DNA from: Deltaproteobacteria bacterium
Lineage (GTDB): Bacteria > Myxococcota_A > Polyangia > GCA-2747355
Length of the DNA stretch: 64,000 bases
Assembly: GCA_020633415.1 (NCBI GenBank)
Contig: JACKDQ010000001.1
Location: 496,001 to 560,000 of the forward strand
Direction of reading: 5' to 3'
The notes under the pieces were generated by a model. That model was not told the DNA's origin. It saw only the letters and a list, made by a program, of their open reading frames with translations, and did not search any database. This document shows, piece by piece, positions 8,452 to 16,560 of this stretch (position 1 is the stretch's first letter; every line of letters begins with the position of its first letter). The position numbers and the translations under genes are program-made.

Positions 8452-8859
8452 ATGAAGACAACAGTTCGTAGCTTGCTAACGCTGATCGCGGCAGTGCTGG
8501 TCGGCGGCTGGTCGATCGAGGCAGCTGCCAACAACTCAAGCTTTCGACTGATGAGCGTCAGCAAGGTCAGTGAGGGTCGAGCTGTGGTTTCGCTGAGCTA
8601 CAACAATCGTTGGATGAGCGCGATCTCGGCCAACAACAACCGGTTTGTTACGCTCAGCTTGTGCATGGAAAGCCGGCAAACCCAAAGCTTGGGGCCTTTC
8701 GATATGCACGACGCGGGCTCGCTTTCGGTAACCATCGACTATCGCGGCTGCAGCGTGCGAAGCGGTGAACGCTTCACGCTGAGGGGCATCTGGCCGGGCG
8801 GGCACACCTACGGTGGCTTCGACTCCAGCAAGGCCGCGGGCTGGCTTACGCTGCCCTAG
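8452..8859 (+). CDS. Small secreted protein of unknown function
   Basis: A 135-residue protein with a signal peptide cleaved near SIEAAA-N, leaving a mature domain of about 108 residues. I do not recognise the family. The mature part is rich in short beta-type strands (VSLSYNN, FVTLSLCMES, LSVTIDYRG) and has two cysteines (in SLCME and RGCSV) that could pair after export, so a small beta-sandwich is a reasonable guess. A good Shine-Dalgarno sequence (GGAGGG, six bases before the ATG) and an almost perfect sigma-54 promoter precede it. It stands alone; the next gene converges on it. Confidence 0.75.
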   Translation: MKTTVRSLLTLIAAVLVGGWSIEAAANNSSFRLMSVSKVSEGRAVVSLSYNNRWMSAISANNNRFVTLSLCMESRQTQSLGPFDMHDAGSLSVTIDYRGCSVRSGERFTLRGIWPGGHTYGGFDSSKAAGWLTLP

Positions 8860-8873
8860 CGAAATCAGTAGCG

Positions 8874-9674
8874 CTAGATGCGCTCGCTGAGCGTCAGCAC
8901 GATCTCGACGACGATCAAAATCACGATGTACCACTCAACGCGCAACGAGCGGCGGTTGTGAAGCAGCTCGAGCACCGTCTGAGCCGTCGAAGAGATCAGC
9001 GCCAGCTTGCGTGCGATCGCCAGATTGCGATCGTATAGCTCGAATTCGTCAGCAAGCCTTAGATATGTTCGTTCGAGGTGGGGGCGCTCCCAGAGCAGCT
9101 CGGGTTTTTCGGTGACCTCGGCGCGCCCGATCATCTTGTGCTGGATCTGGAGCGAGTCGGCGATGTGCTCGAGCAATCGCCGCGAGCGCCACGGTGCGCG
9201 CCCACGCTGCGCCAGATTGGTGACCAGCGGCTCGACGCGGTCGAACACAGTGGCTAGCGAGTTTTCGTAGTGGCCGAGTACCACACTTTTGCCGAGTACG
9301 GTGGCAACCAGCTGCAGGCGCTCGGCACTTGACTCGCGCAAGAAGAACACCCGCCCGGCAACATGCTCAACGCTCTCCGGATCGACGCGCAGAATCACTT
9401 CTTCTTGCTCGGGTTCAGCAAAGGGATCGCTGATCAGCTCGGTGATCTGGGACAGAAACTTCAGACGCGCGGCCGGCGCAACGTCAAAGAACACCACGGC
9501 GCCATAGCGAAAGAGCACCGCGCATCCGCGATCGATCGGAACCACAGTTGGTGTTTCGGCGGCGAGATTCTCCAGCTCTGACACATCGATTCGCTCGCCG
9601 ACAAACATCGCGTGAGCGACGTATTCGGGGGCGAAAATCAACGGAGCCAGCTGGGGATCGGATTCGATTGACAT
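8874..9674 (-). CDS. DUF155 / RMD1-YagE family membrane protein
   Basis: A 266-residue member of the DUF155 family, related to yeast Rmd1 and Rmd8 and human RMND1. Family marks are the block RGCAVLFRYGAVVFFD at about residues 49-64, the long helical part with LGHYENSLATVFDRVEPL, and a single C-terminal membrane anchor (about residues 246-262, YIVILIVVEIVLTL). The bacterial function is not known. It is transcribed away from the exporter gene at 9816, with a perfect TATAAT in the shared upstream region. Confidence 0.87.
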   Translation of the reverse strand: MSIESDPQLAPLIFAPEYVAHAMFVGERIDVSELENLAAETPTVVPIDRGCAVLFRYGAVVFFDVAPAARLKFLSQITELISDPFAEPEQEEVILRVDPESVEHVAGRVFFLRESSAERLQLVATVLGKSVVLGHYENSLATVFDRVEPLVTNLAQRGRAPWRSRRLLEHIADSLQIQHKMIGRAEVTEKPELLWERPHLERTYLRLADEFELYDRNLAIARKLALISSTAQTVLELLHNRRSLRVEWYIVILIVVEIVLTLSERI

Positions 9675-9730
9675 GTCGTCGGTCTGCCACGGCCGGAGAA
9701 AAAGAACACCCGCGTGGACAGCGCTTGGCT

Positions 9731-9736
9731 ATTATA
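9731..9736 (-). promoter_or_regulatory. -10 box (TATAAT) for the DUF155 gene
   Basis: Perfect TATAAT on the minus strand, about 57 bases before the ATG at 9674. No convincing -35 hexamer is seen at the right spacing. Confidence 0.4.
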
Positions 9737-9815
9737 GCGCGAAGCCCGCAATTGATTCGACCGGTTTGCCCGGCGAATGAGCGATTGTGTCGGCTCCTGC
9801 CAACATGGAGCAGTT

Positions 9816-12119
9816 GTGGAGCGATTCTTCGCGCGATTTTCTCGCTTGTTGCTCGCTAGACGTGGCTTGTTTATCACGGTGACCGTGATAGCGACGCTCG
9901 CGGCTGGCTATCAGCTGCGGAACCTTCGCTCGGATTTTTCCTTGCAGCAGCTGTTCGAGACCAACGACGCCGGCTTCGATTACCTTGCTGAGTTTCGTCG
10001 GCTCTACGGTGCTGACGATGATCTTGTCGGCGTGTTGGTTTTGGCTCCCGAAATTTTCCGAGGAGAGGTGATCGCGTACCTGCGAGCGCTAACCGATGAC
10101 CTGCGTCGCCATCGACAGGTCCGGCGCGTCGATAGCCTGACGACCGTCAGCGATCTGCTGGGCGATGGTCAAAGCGTTGATACTCGGCCGCTGGCCGAGC
10201 AATTGGCGAGCTCGCCGCAGATGTTGGTGCGGTTTCGCCAGCGGGCGCTGAGCAGCCCGTTGCTCAGGTCACGTGTGGTATCTGGCGACGGCACGACGAC
10301 GATCATCGCGGTCCGCTTACAACACGGCGTCGAGCGCGCTGCCGACGTGCGTCGCGCTGTCGAAGATATCGAGCAGCGAATCGCCCAGCGCAAACGGCCC
10401 CAAGGCGTGCGCTTGGCACTGGTCGGGGTGCCCGTTGTCCGAACTGCAGTGGTTCGCGGGATCGCCGATGACCAACTGCGCTTTCTGCCGCTGGGCTCTG
10501 CGCTGACGCTGCTGGCGCTGCTCGTGCTCTATCGCAGCTTTCATGGCATTGCGATTCCTCTGGTGGCGATCGGTTTGTCGACCTTGTTCTCTGTTGCGCT
10601 GATGTCTGCGCTAGGCCACCCGCTAGACATCCTGACCAACCTCTTGCCGTTGCTGGTGATGGTCTACGGTGTGGCCGATGCCGTGCATATGTTGGGTCGC
10701 GCGCATGAGGAGATGCGTGCCGGGCGGACCCGTGAGCAGGCTATCTCGGCAACAGTTCGTCACCTTGGCGTCGCTTGTTTTCTGACTTCGGCGACCACCG
10801 CGATTGGCTTCGGATCGCTGCAAGCGGCTTCGATGGAGGTCTTGCGGCGCTTCGGCTTCTTCGCCGCAGCCGGGGTGCTGATGGCCTATTTGCTGACGAT
10901 CGTCGTTGTACCGCTGGGCATCAGTGTGCTGCGTGTCGACCCAGACCGTACGGCGCGTGCCACAGCAGGCAAGCTGATCGCGCCGCTGCTCTCGCGGCTT
11001 GCCTCATGGGTCAATCGTTGGCCACGGATGATCTTTTTTGGCGGTGTATTCGTCGCCCTGTGCGGTCTTGTCGCTGCGCCGCTGGTGCCAGTCGACAATT
11101 ACCTGCTGGGGATCTACGCCGACGATCATCCGACGGCGAAGGCCACCCGTATTGTGGAGTCCAAACTGCAGGGGGTGGTCTCGATGCAAGTTGGACTTGT
11201 CTGTCAGCGCGGGACGCTCAAGCGCCCCGCGGTGCTCGAGGCCTTGAGTACGTTGGAGCGCTGGACGCTGCGGCAGTCTGGTGTGACCGGCGTGATCGGG
11301 CCGCAGACGATCGTCCGCGAGTCACATCGCGCGCTGTTTGGACGCCCTGGGCTGCCCTCGTCGCAGCAAGCGGTAGCCCAGCTGTTGTTGATGAGCGAAG
11401 GTGACAGATCGACGCCGCCTTTGATGCTCTATGGCTACAAGCGCGGCAGAGTGCTCGTCAATCTGCGCGACATCGGCGCCAAGCGCTATCTAGCGATCGC
11501 AGCAGCTATGCAGCATCAGGCCCGTCGTTTGCTCGCCCCGCTGGGCGTCGAAGCGGTCGTCACCGGAACATCCAAGGCGGCGTACCGCGGGATCGATCAG
11601 TTGGTGCACAGTCTGTTGTTTAGCTTGGGTTGGGCTGTGGTATTGATCGCCCTGGTGTTGATCGCTGCCTTCCGGTCTTGGCGAATCGGCTTGGTCAGCT
11701 TGATTCCCAACGCAATGCCGCTGTTGGCCGGTGTGCTGTTCATGGCGCTGTTTCGGATGCGCCTCGATCCGACCACGGCGATGACCTTCACCATCGCTCT
11801 TGGTATTGCTGTAGACGATACGATTCACTTTATCAGTCGCTACCGCACGGAGTGCCGTGCAGGACACAGTCCGCAGCGCGCTGTCGAGCGTACGATGCGT
11901 ACGGCAGGCCGGGCGATGTTGATTACCTCGGCGGTGCTAATCCTCGGCTTTTCGGTAACGCTAAGCAGTACCTTTGTTACCAGTCAGCGCTTCGGCGTAC
12001 TGTCCTGCGTGATCTTTTTCGTAGCGATCGTGACCGATCTCACCGTGACGCCCGCCTGCATGCAGTTGTTTCGCGTTTTCGAGCAGAAAGAGGCGCGTTG
12101 GGGCGGCCGAGCGGACTGA
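9816..12119 (+). CDS. MMPL/HAE3-type RND superfamily exporter
   Basis: A predicted inner-membrane transporter of about 767 residues of the RND superfamily, in the MMPL/Patched-like branch. It shows the two-fold layout: a membrane helix near the N-terminus (FITVTVIATLAAGYQL), a large periplasmic loop, then a cluster of five helices, repeated in the second half. Each cluster contains the proton-relay-like block, LVMVYGVADAVHMLGR in the first and LGIAVDDTIHFISRYR in the second. Homologues export hydrophobic molecules such as lipids or hopanoids. I prefer the GTG at 9816 (GGAG five bases upstream) over the ATG at 9777. No adaptor or outer-membrane partner lies beside it. Confidence 0.88.
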   Translation: MERFFARFSRLLLARRGLFITVTVIATLAAGYQLRNLRSDFSLQQLFETNDAGFDYLAEFRRLYGADDDLVGVLVLAPEIFRGEVIAYLRALTDDLRRHRQVRRVDSLTTVSDLLGDGQSVDTRPLAEQLASSPQMLVRFRQRALSSPLLRSRVVSGDGTTTIIAVRLQHGVERAADVRRAVEDIEQRIAQRKRPQGVRLALVGVPVVRTAVVRGIADDQLRFLPLGSALTLLALLVLYRSFHGIAIPLVAIGLSTLFSVALMSALGHPLDILTNLLPLLVMVYGVADAVHMLGRAHEEMRAGRTREQAISATVRHLGVACFLTSATTAIGFGSLQAASMEVLRRFGFFAAAGVLMAYLLTIVVVPLGISVLRVDPDRTARATAGKLIAPLLSRLASWVNRWPRMIFFGGVFVALCGLVAAPLVPVDNYLLGIYADDHPTAKATRIVESKLQGVVSMQVGLVCQRGTLKRPAVLEALSTLERWTLRQSGVTGVIGPQTIVRESHRALFGRPGLPSSQQAVAQLLLMSEGDRSTPPLMLYGYKRGRVLVNLRDIGAKRYLAIAAAMQHQARRLLAPLGVEAVVTGTSKAAYRGIDQLVHSLLFSLGWAVVLIALVLIAAFRSWRIGLVSLIPNAMPLLAGVLFMALFRMRLDPTTAMTFTIALGIAVDDTIHFISRYRTECRAGHSPQRAVERTMRTAGRAMLITSAVLILGFSVTLSSTFVTSQRFGVLSCVIFFVAIVTDLTVTPACMQLFRVFEQKEARWGGRAD

Positions 12120-12275
12120 GCTGCTGGTTGCTGTAGGTATCGCTGCGCCGTTTGTCCACACGGTCTCGCGATGTTCAACGCGCACTTTTTTCCAATCTGC
12201 CGCAACTTGCTTGTGCGCCGTACCCTCGAGCGCTTCATAATAATAGGTGCCGGCAACGAAAATCAGGGTGGGGAT

Positions 12276-13175
12276 GTGAGCTATCGTTGCGCAAGCGGAT
12301 CGATGCAGCAGCAGCTGATCGACTTGCGTCGCCGCGCTGGCGAACTCGAGTCGACGGTCAGACCGGACTATTGGCGCTTCGCCGAACGGGACGAAGTCTG
12401 CGCATTTCAGCGGCTGCAGCGTTGGACCGAGGCAGCCGATGCGACGGCCAAGCTGGCGCTATTGGTAAGCTACGTTGATCTACTGCAGCGGGCGGTCAGC
12501 TCGGCTTCGTTGCTACAACCGATCGTTTCGGCGATTCGGCCAGGCTTCGTCGATCCTCAAGAATACGGTCGCGTGATGTTGCTCTCTTCTTTCGCCGAGC
12601 TCGCCGACGCCGTCAACGTTCAGGCGCGCGCCTGGGATCGCGCTTCGCCGCTGCTGCAGCAGGCTGTGCGTTGGGTTTCCGCTGAAGATCGACAAGCGCA
12701 AGCGGCTTCGATCGGTTTACCTCCGCGCGTGCTTCATTTCCGCCTGCACAGCGAAGGCATGCCCCTGTCGCTGAGCGTTGAACGGACCAGCTTCGAGAGC
12801 ACGGGCGTGCACTGCTTTGCTGCAGTGCGCCTGGCGACGGCGATGCCGCGGCTGTCGCTGCGACCGCGAGCGGAGTACGAGAGCGTCTATGAACTGGCGC
12901 TGGCCGATCCGTTCTTTGAGCGCTTATTTGTTGTCGATGGTGATCGCGATGCAGCGCGCTTGGTGTTCGACTCAGAGTTGCGTTTGCAGTGCCTGCGCCT
13001 GGTGCGCGAGCACGCGCCGAGCCTGCGGCTGGTGCCGGGGCTAGCCCGCATCGAGTGGTCGTGCGATGCGGGCAGCGATATTGGCGAGACGCTGTGTGCG
13101 GCTTTGCGCGCGCTGTGTTTGGTGCGGCGAAAGAGCGCAGGAATCCGTCTAGTGGCGGCGGCGGATATACAGTAG
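12276..13175 (+). CDS. Hypothetical protein, about 299 residues
   Basis: I do not recognise this protein. It has no signal peptide in the version chosen and looks cytosolic and mostly helical in its first half (LIDLRRRAGELESTV, TAKLALLVSYVDLLQRAV), with mixed strands and helices later. GTG at 12276 follows a purine-rich GGGTGGGG; an ATG at 12303 and an upstream ATG at 12171 are alternatives. The upstream version adds a poor, uncharged segment and seems less likely. It overlaps the 3' end of the convergent protease gene by 27 bases. Confidence 0.6.
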   Translation: MSYRCASGSMQQQLIDLRRRAGELESTVRPDYWRFAERDEVCAFQRLQRWTEAADATAKLALLVSYVDLLQRAVSSASLLQPIVSAIRPGFVDPQEYGRVMLLSSFAELADAVNVQARAWDRASPLLQQAVRWVSAEDRQAQAASIGLPPRVLHFRLHSEGMPLSLSVERTSFESTGVHCFAAVRLATAMPRLSLRPRAEYESVYELALADPFFERLFVVDGDRDAARLVFDSELRLQCLRLVREHAPSLRLVPGLARIEWSCDAGSDIGETLCAALRALCLVRRKSAGIRLVAAADIQ

Positions 13176-14357
13176 CGCGAGCAGCAGGGCGAGCAGCAGG
13201 TTGGAGTGCGACGCTCCGCTCACGGCACAGCCCGAGCGACTGCCTTCTGTTGTTGGGTCTTCGGTTGTCGTCGAGCCGTCGCCCGCGCTGCCATCAGCAA
13301 GGCCACCATCTGCGGCACCGCTGTCGGCGGCAGGTTTTTTGCTGTAGTCGTAATCGGGCGGAATTAGACCCTCAACGTCGCACCAGCTGCGGGTGCCGGC
13401 TTTGCAGGCCTTGATCATCTCGCTGTTGAGCCAGTCGAGCCAGGCATCGACACGCGTGTCCACGCCGCCCTTTTCATTGCAGTCGGTTTGGTCGTAAGCG
13501 TGTGAGGTCACGCCGATCACGCGGCTCTTGTTCTGGGTCGCGCTGGTGACTTCAACATACGTTGGGCCGCCCGAGTCGCCGTGGCACTTTCGCGAGCTCT
13601 TGATGTCGGAGCCGATCTGCATCTCATGACTGCCGATCTCGTTGATCGTCGTCTGGGCGCAGATGCGCTTGCCGGTGGTTCCCGCTGGCGGTTGCGCCAT
13701 TGGACCGCCTGCCGTTGCGACCGTCTGGCCGTAGCCCACGATGTCGACCGCCGTGCCGACGGTGAGTTGCTTGGCTTCTTCGGCCGTAATCACCACCGCG
13801 GGGGCGACGTTTTCCACCGGCTTGCTAAGGAACAACAGGCCGATGTCGCCCATGTTCTTTAGCCCTCCGCCGAAGGTTTGCAGTTGCTGCGCAGAGAAGC
13901 GGGAATTGGCGATATAGCCGGCGGCTTCGATCGCATCGTCGGGCAACGGCTGCTGTGGTCCTTGAATCTTCGAGGCGTCGTCGAGCACGTACTTGCTGAG
14001 GTCCGCATGAAACGAGATGTAATACTTTGGTGATTCGATCGTTCCGAATCCGCCCAGCAGGATCGACGGGTCGAGGCAGTGGGCGGCAGTTAGCACCGTG
14101 TCGGGAGCGATCAACGTGCCGGTGCAAAGGAACGTTCGCAGCGGAAACTCGAAGCCACCGCCGAAATCGATCTTGAGCTTCGCATCGAGTATCAGTGCCA
14201 ACCCGCTCTCGCGCTGGCCAGAGGAACAGGCCTGACCATTGATGATCGCCTGCTCGCTTGCGCTGATTTCTGGTTCCGGAGGAGCACAGGCCGATAGGCA
14301 AAAGAAAAGAGCAACGACGATCGTCGCGCTGGGTCGGCGCGTTGCAGGTACGGACAC
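13149..14357 (-). CDS. Trypsin-like serine protease with MYXO-CTERM-type sorting tag
   Basis: A 402-residue exported S1-family protease. A signal peptide with a possible lipobox (FCLSAC) is followed by a short propeptide and IINGQACSSG, where activation cleavage would expose the new N-terminus. The triad is complete: H93 (LTAAHC), D171 (GDIGLLFL) and S262 (CHGDSGGP). The position equivalent to trypsin Asp189, six residues before the serine, is Arg256, so trypsin-like cleavage after Lys or Arg is unlikely. The end carries an Asp/Gly/Thr-rich linker, GCAV, a leucine-rich segment and IRRRH, the layout of a MYXO-CTERM surface tag. Starts at GTG with a near-perfect Shine-Dalgarno (GGAGG). Confidence 0.92.
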   Translation of the reverse strand: MSVPATRRPSATIVVALFFCLSACAPPEPEISASEQAIINGQACSSGQRESGLALILDAKLKIDFGGGFEFPLRTFLCTGTLIAPDTVLTAAHCLDPSILLGGFGTIESPKYYISFHADLSKYVLDDASKIQGPQQPLPDDAIEAAGYIANSRFSAQQLQTFGGGLKNMGDIGLLFLSKPVENVAPAVVITAEEAKQLTVGTAVDIVGYGQTVATAGGPMAQPPAGTTGKRICAQTTINEIGSHEMQIGSDIKSSRKCHGDSGGPTYVEVTSATQNKSRVIGVTSHAYDQTDCNEKGGVDTRVDAWLDWLNSEMIKACKAGTRSWCDVEGLIPPDYDYSKKPAADSGAADGGLADGSAGDGSTTTEDPTTEGSRSGCAVSGASHSNLLLALLLALLYIRRRH

Positions 14358-14420
14358 GAAAACCTCCTAAGTCGTCATCGTTAAGGGTCGACGGCAGCGC
14401 AGGCGCCGTTCGACGCCGCC

Positions 14421-14429
14421 ATCATAGCA
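14421..14429 (-). promoter_or_regulatory. Extended -10 promoter candidate for the serine protease gene
   Basis: TGCTATGAT on the minus strand is an extended -10 element, about 65 bases before the GTG at 14357. No clear -35 is seen. Confidence 0.38.
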
Positions 14430-14505
14430 GAGCGCGGTAGCGCTGCGCAGACGCAAGGCGCGACCAATTAACGGCGCCATTCCAGGCGGTTGCCTTGGAG
14501 CTAGC

Positions 14506-14546
14506 AAAAAATCTGAATCCGCCCAGGGGAAAACGCTGGCGTCAGA
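14506..14546 (-). terminator. Rho-independent terminator candidate after the SGNH hydrolase gene
   Basis: Minus strand: TCTGA/TCAGA outer stem and CCAG/CTGG inner stem with internal loops, followed by six T residues. It lies 31 bases after the SGNH hydrolase stop. The stem is short, so confidence is moderate. Confidence 0.4.
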
Positions 14547-14576
14547 CGGCGGGTGAGCGTGGATTTGGAGCGCGCT

Positions 14577-15548
14577 TCAATTCAGCAGGTCCCAGATGAT
14601 CCGGCGGATTTCATGATGTCCGCGGATGTTGGGATGCAGGCAGTCGTAGGAGAACCACAGCGATGGATCATTGGCGTCGTAGAACGTCGATTGGGTGTCG
14701 GCGTAGTGGTAACCGTGTCCCAAGAACCCAGCGTGGGTGTCGACGACGAGAACGTTGCTGCGCTGCTTGGCGAATTGAATCAGTTCGTTGTTAAACAGGC
14801 GCAAGTGGGCAGCTAGCGTGGTGCCGATCAGTGGTCCGAAGGCTTTGACCTGCTCGCAAAGATCGATCACCTTGACCTCCTTGGGGATTGTCCCCATGTG
14901 GTCGGTGGGATCGTAGACGGTGAAGATCAGAAAGGTCGCCTTGCCGGGATAATTCTTTGCGTCGCTAAAGTGGTCGATCACGTGTTTGATGTTGGCGATC
15001 ACCTCTTGGCCTTTGTTTTTGACCGCCTCGGGGACGACCATCGCGTTTACGTCGCTCAGCAAGTCGTTGCCACCGATCGATATCGATACCAGGGTTCCGC
15101 CGGTGGTGTTCGCCGGGACGGCGGCGACTTGCCAACGGAGCTCATCACTCGTTGAGCCAGCCAACGCCCGGTCGTAGATTTGAATGCCGGGATAGCGGCT
15201 AGATAGATCCTGCTTGGCGTATGCCGGGTAGCGACTATCAACGTTTTGGAAGAGCAACGAGCGAAATGCCAGATCGCTGGGTACCCCGTAGCCCGCGGCG
15301 ATCGAGTCGCCGAGATTGACAAACAGTGTGGGTTTGCCGAGGTCGGGCTTAGCTTGTGCTAATAGGTCCGGATGGAGTAGCGCATCGAGGGGCAGTTCAG
15401 CATCGGGCAGCGAACCGTCCACGGCGCGGCTGTCCGAGACGGTGATGCTGCCGTCGATCAGACTCGCGTCGTCGGTCTGTGCCTGGCGGTCGGAACCGCA
15501 GGCGACCCAGCAGGTGATAAGCAGTCCGATCGAGATAGTCTTTTTCAT
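14577..15548 (-). CDS. SGNH/GDSL-type hydrolase lipoprotein
   Basis: A lipoprotein esterase of about 323 residues. The lipobox (CWVACG) is followed by an acidic linker of some 65 residues and the SGNH fold. Its blocks are visible in order: VNLGDSIAAGYG (catalytic Ser and block I), RALAGSTS (block II glycine), ISIGGNDLL (block III Asn) and YDCLHPNIRGH (catalytic Asp-His). Such enzymes de-esterify lipids, glycans or peptidoglycan. I prefer the ATG at 15548, nine bases after a GGGGG run, over the ATGs at 15554 and 15557. It is followed by a likely terminator. Confidence 0.9.
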   Translation of the reverse strand: MKKTISIGLLITCWVACGSDRQAQTDDASLIDGSITVSDSRAVDGSLPDAELPLDALLHPDLLAQAKPDLGKPTLFVNLGDSIAAGYGVPSDLAFRSLLFQNVDSRYPAYAKQDLSSRYPGIQIYDRALAGSTSDELRWQVAAVPANTTGGTLVSISIGGNDLLSDVNAMVVPEAVKNKGQEVIANIKHVIDHFSDAKNYPGKATFLIFTVYDPTDHMGTIPKEVKVIDLCEQVKAFGPLIGTTLAAHLRLFNNELIQFAKQRSNVLVVDTHAGFLGHGYHYADTQSTFYDANDPSLWFSYDCLHPNIRGHHEIRRIIWDLLN

Positions 15549-15761
15549 GATCATCATCCCCCGCTACAACGGAGTCAGGGCGAGACTATATTCCATTGCC
15601 GGTCGCTGACCAGCGAATCGGCGACAAGGTGTTCAGATCTAAGGGAAAGTTTCTGGGACAGGGGAGCGACCGGAGGCTTCGCGTGTCGACGGTGGCCTGA
15701 TCGCGTGCGGCGTGCGCCGTCGCGCGGTCAACTGGCCGTATGCGCCGCTTGATCGCGATGA

Positions 15762-15767
15762 TATATA
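15762..15767 (+). promoter_or_regulatory. -10 box for a probable leaderless transcript
   Basis: TATATA ends exactly seven bases before the ATG at 15775, and no Shine-Dalgarno sequence is present. Transcription would begin at or next to the start codon. Confidence 0.45.
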
Positions 15768-15774
15768 GCCCCCA

Positions 15775-16554
15775 ATGGCTTACCGCTGCTGCATATGGCT
15801 GACGCTGGCTTGCGCGGTTTCCGGTTGCGGCAAACTGCGTGCGCGCAGCGCGGTCAAGGCGGGCAATGCCTACTATCAAGAGGGCAAACTCGATTTGGCG
15901 CTTGAGCAATTCGAGCGGGCGGTGTCGTTCGAACCATCTTTGGCCTTGGCCCACCTGCACCTCGGATATAGCTGCATCGGATTGATGCAAGGGGCGACGG
16001 CGCAGCGGCGCGATCAGCTGGCGCCGAAGGCACTCAAAGCCTTTGAGCACTACATCGCCTTGCGACCCGACGACGAGCGTGGGCCACGCTATTACCTGAA
16101 AGTTCTTTCCGACGCTGGCCAGCATGATCGCGCGTTGGCATATTTGGAGCGGCGCCATCGTCAGTCGCCAGGCGACTTGCGGATCATCACCAGCCTGGGC
16201 CTGATCGCTTCACGTGCTGGCAAGCTCAAGCAGGCGATCAGCTGGTACGAAAAGCGCGCCGAGATGTTGCCCAAGGATCCCAAGGCGCGCTATTTGATCG
16301 GCACTGCGGTCTGGCAACATCTTTACCAAAACGAGCAGGTTGTTGGCGGGGAGCGTCTCGCGCTGGCCGATCGCGGGATCGAAGCGCTCAAGCGGGCTGA
16401 AGCGATCGCTGCGGATGATGTGCAGACCTTAACCTATATCAACCTGCTGTATCGCGAGCGCGCCAAGGGGCAGACCACGCCCGAGGCACGCGAGCAAGAC
16501 ATCAAGCTCGCTGAACAGTATCGTCAGCGGGCGATGGCCAAGCGTGATCGGTAG
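15775..16554 (+). CDS. TPR lipoprotein, first gene of a TonB-ExbB-ExbD-ExbD operon
   Basis: A 259-residue lipoprotein (lipobox AVSGCG, Cys18) made of tetratricopeptide repeats. The first is plain: AGNAYYQEGKLDLALEQFERAV; others follow around HLHLGYSCIGL and LGLIASRAGKLKQAISWYEKRA. TPR domains bind partner proteins. It lies six bases upstream of the TonB-like gene and shares its operon, so it probably links the energy-transducing complex to an envelope partner. The set TPR lipoprotein, TonB-like, one TolQ-like and two TolR-like proteins recalls the gliding or sporulation Agl-Glt machinery of myxobacteria, but could equally be a nutrient uptake module. Confidence 0.88.
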   Translation: MAYRCCIWLTLACAVSGCGKLRARSAVKAGNAYYQEGKLDLALEQFERAVSFEPSLALAHLHLGYSCIGLMQGATAQRRDQLAPKALKAFEHYIALRPDDERGPRYYLKVLSDAGQHDRALAYLERRHRQSPGDLRIITSLGLIASRAGKLKQAISWYEKRAEMLPKDPKARYLIGTAVWQHLYQNEQVVGGERLALADRGIEALKRAEAIAADDVQTLTYINLLYRERAKGQTTPEAREQDIKLAEQYRQRAMAKRDR

Positions 16555-16560
16555 CGGCCG

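Noticed and set aside
8237..8455. Plus-strand open frame of 72 codons just before the small secreted protein gene
   Set aside because: It has no recognisable protein character, and the sigma-54 promoter for the next gene lies inside it.
9725..9741. TTGGC with a GC 12 bases on, upstream of the exporter gene, as a sigma-54 site
   Set aside because: The -12 element reads GCGCG rather than TTGCW and the -24 element lacks CAC; it also overlaps the TATAAT of the divergent gene.
14430..14480. TTGGTCGCGCCTTGC upstream of the MYXO-CTERM protease as another sigma-54 promoter
   Set aside because: The GG to GC spacing is 9 bases, one short of the required 10, and an extended -10 element lies closer to the gene.
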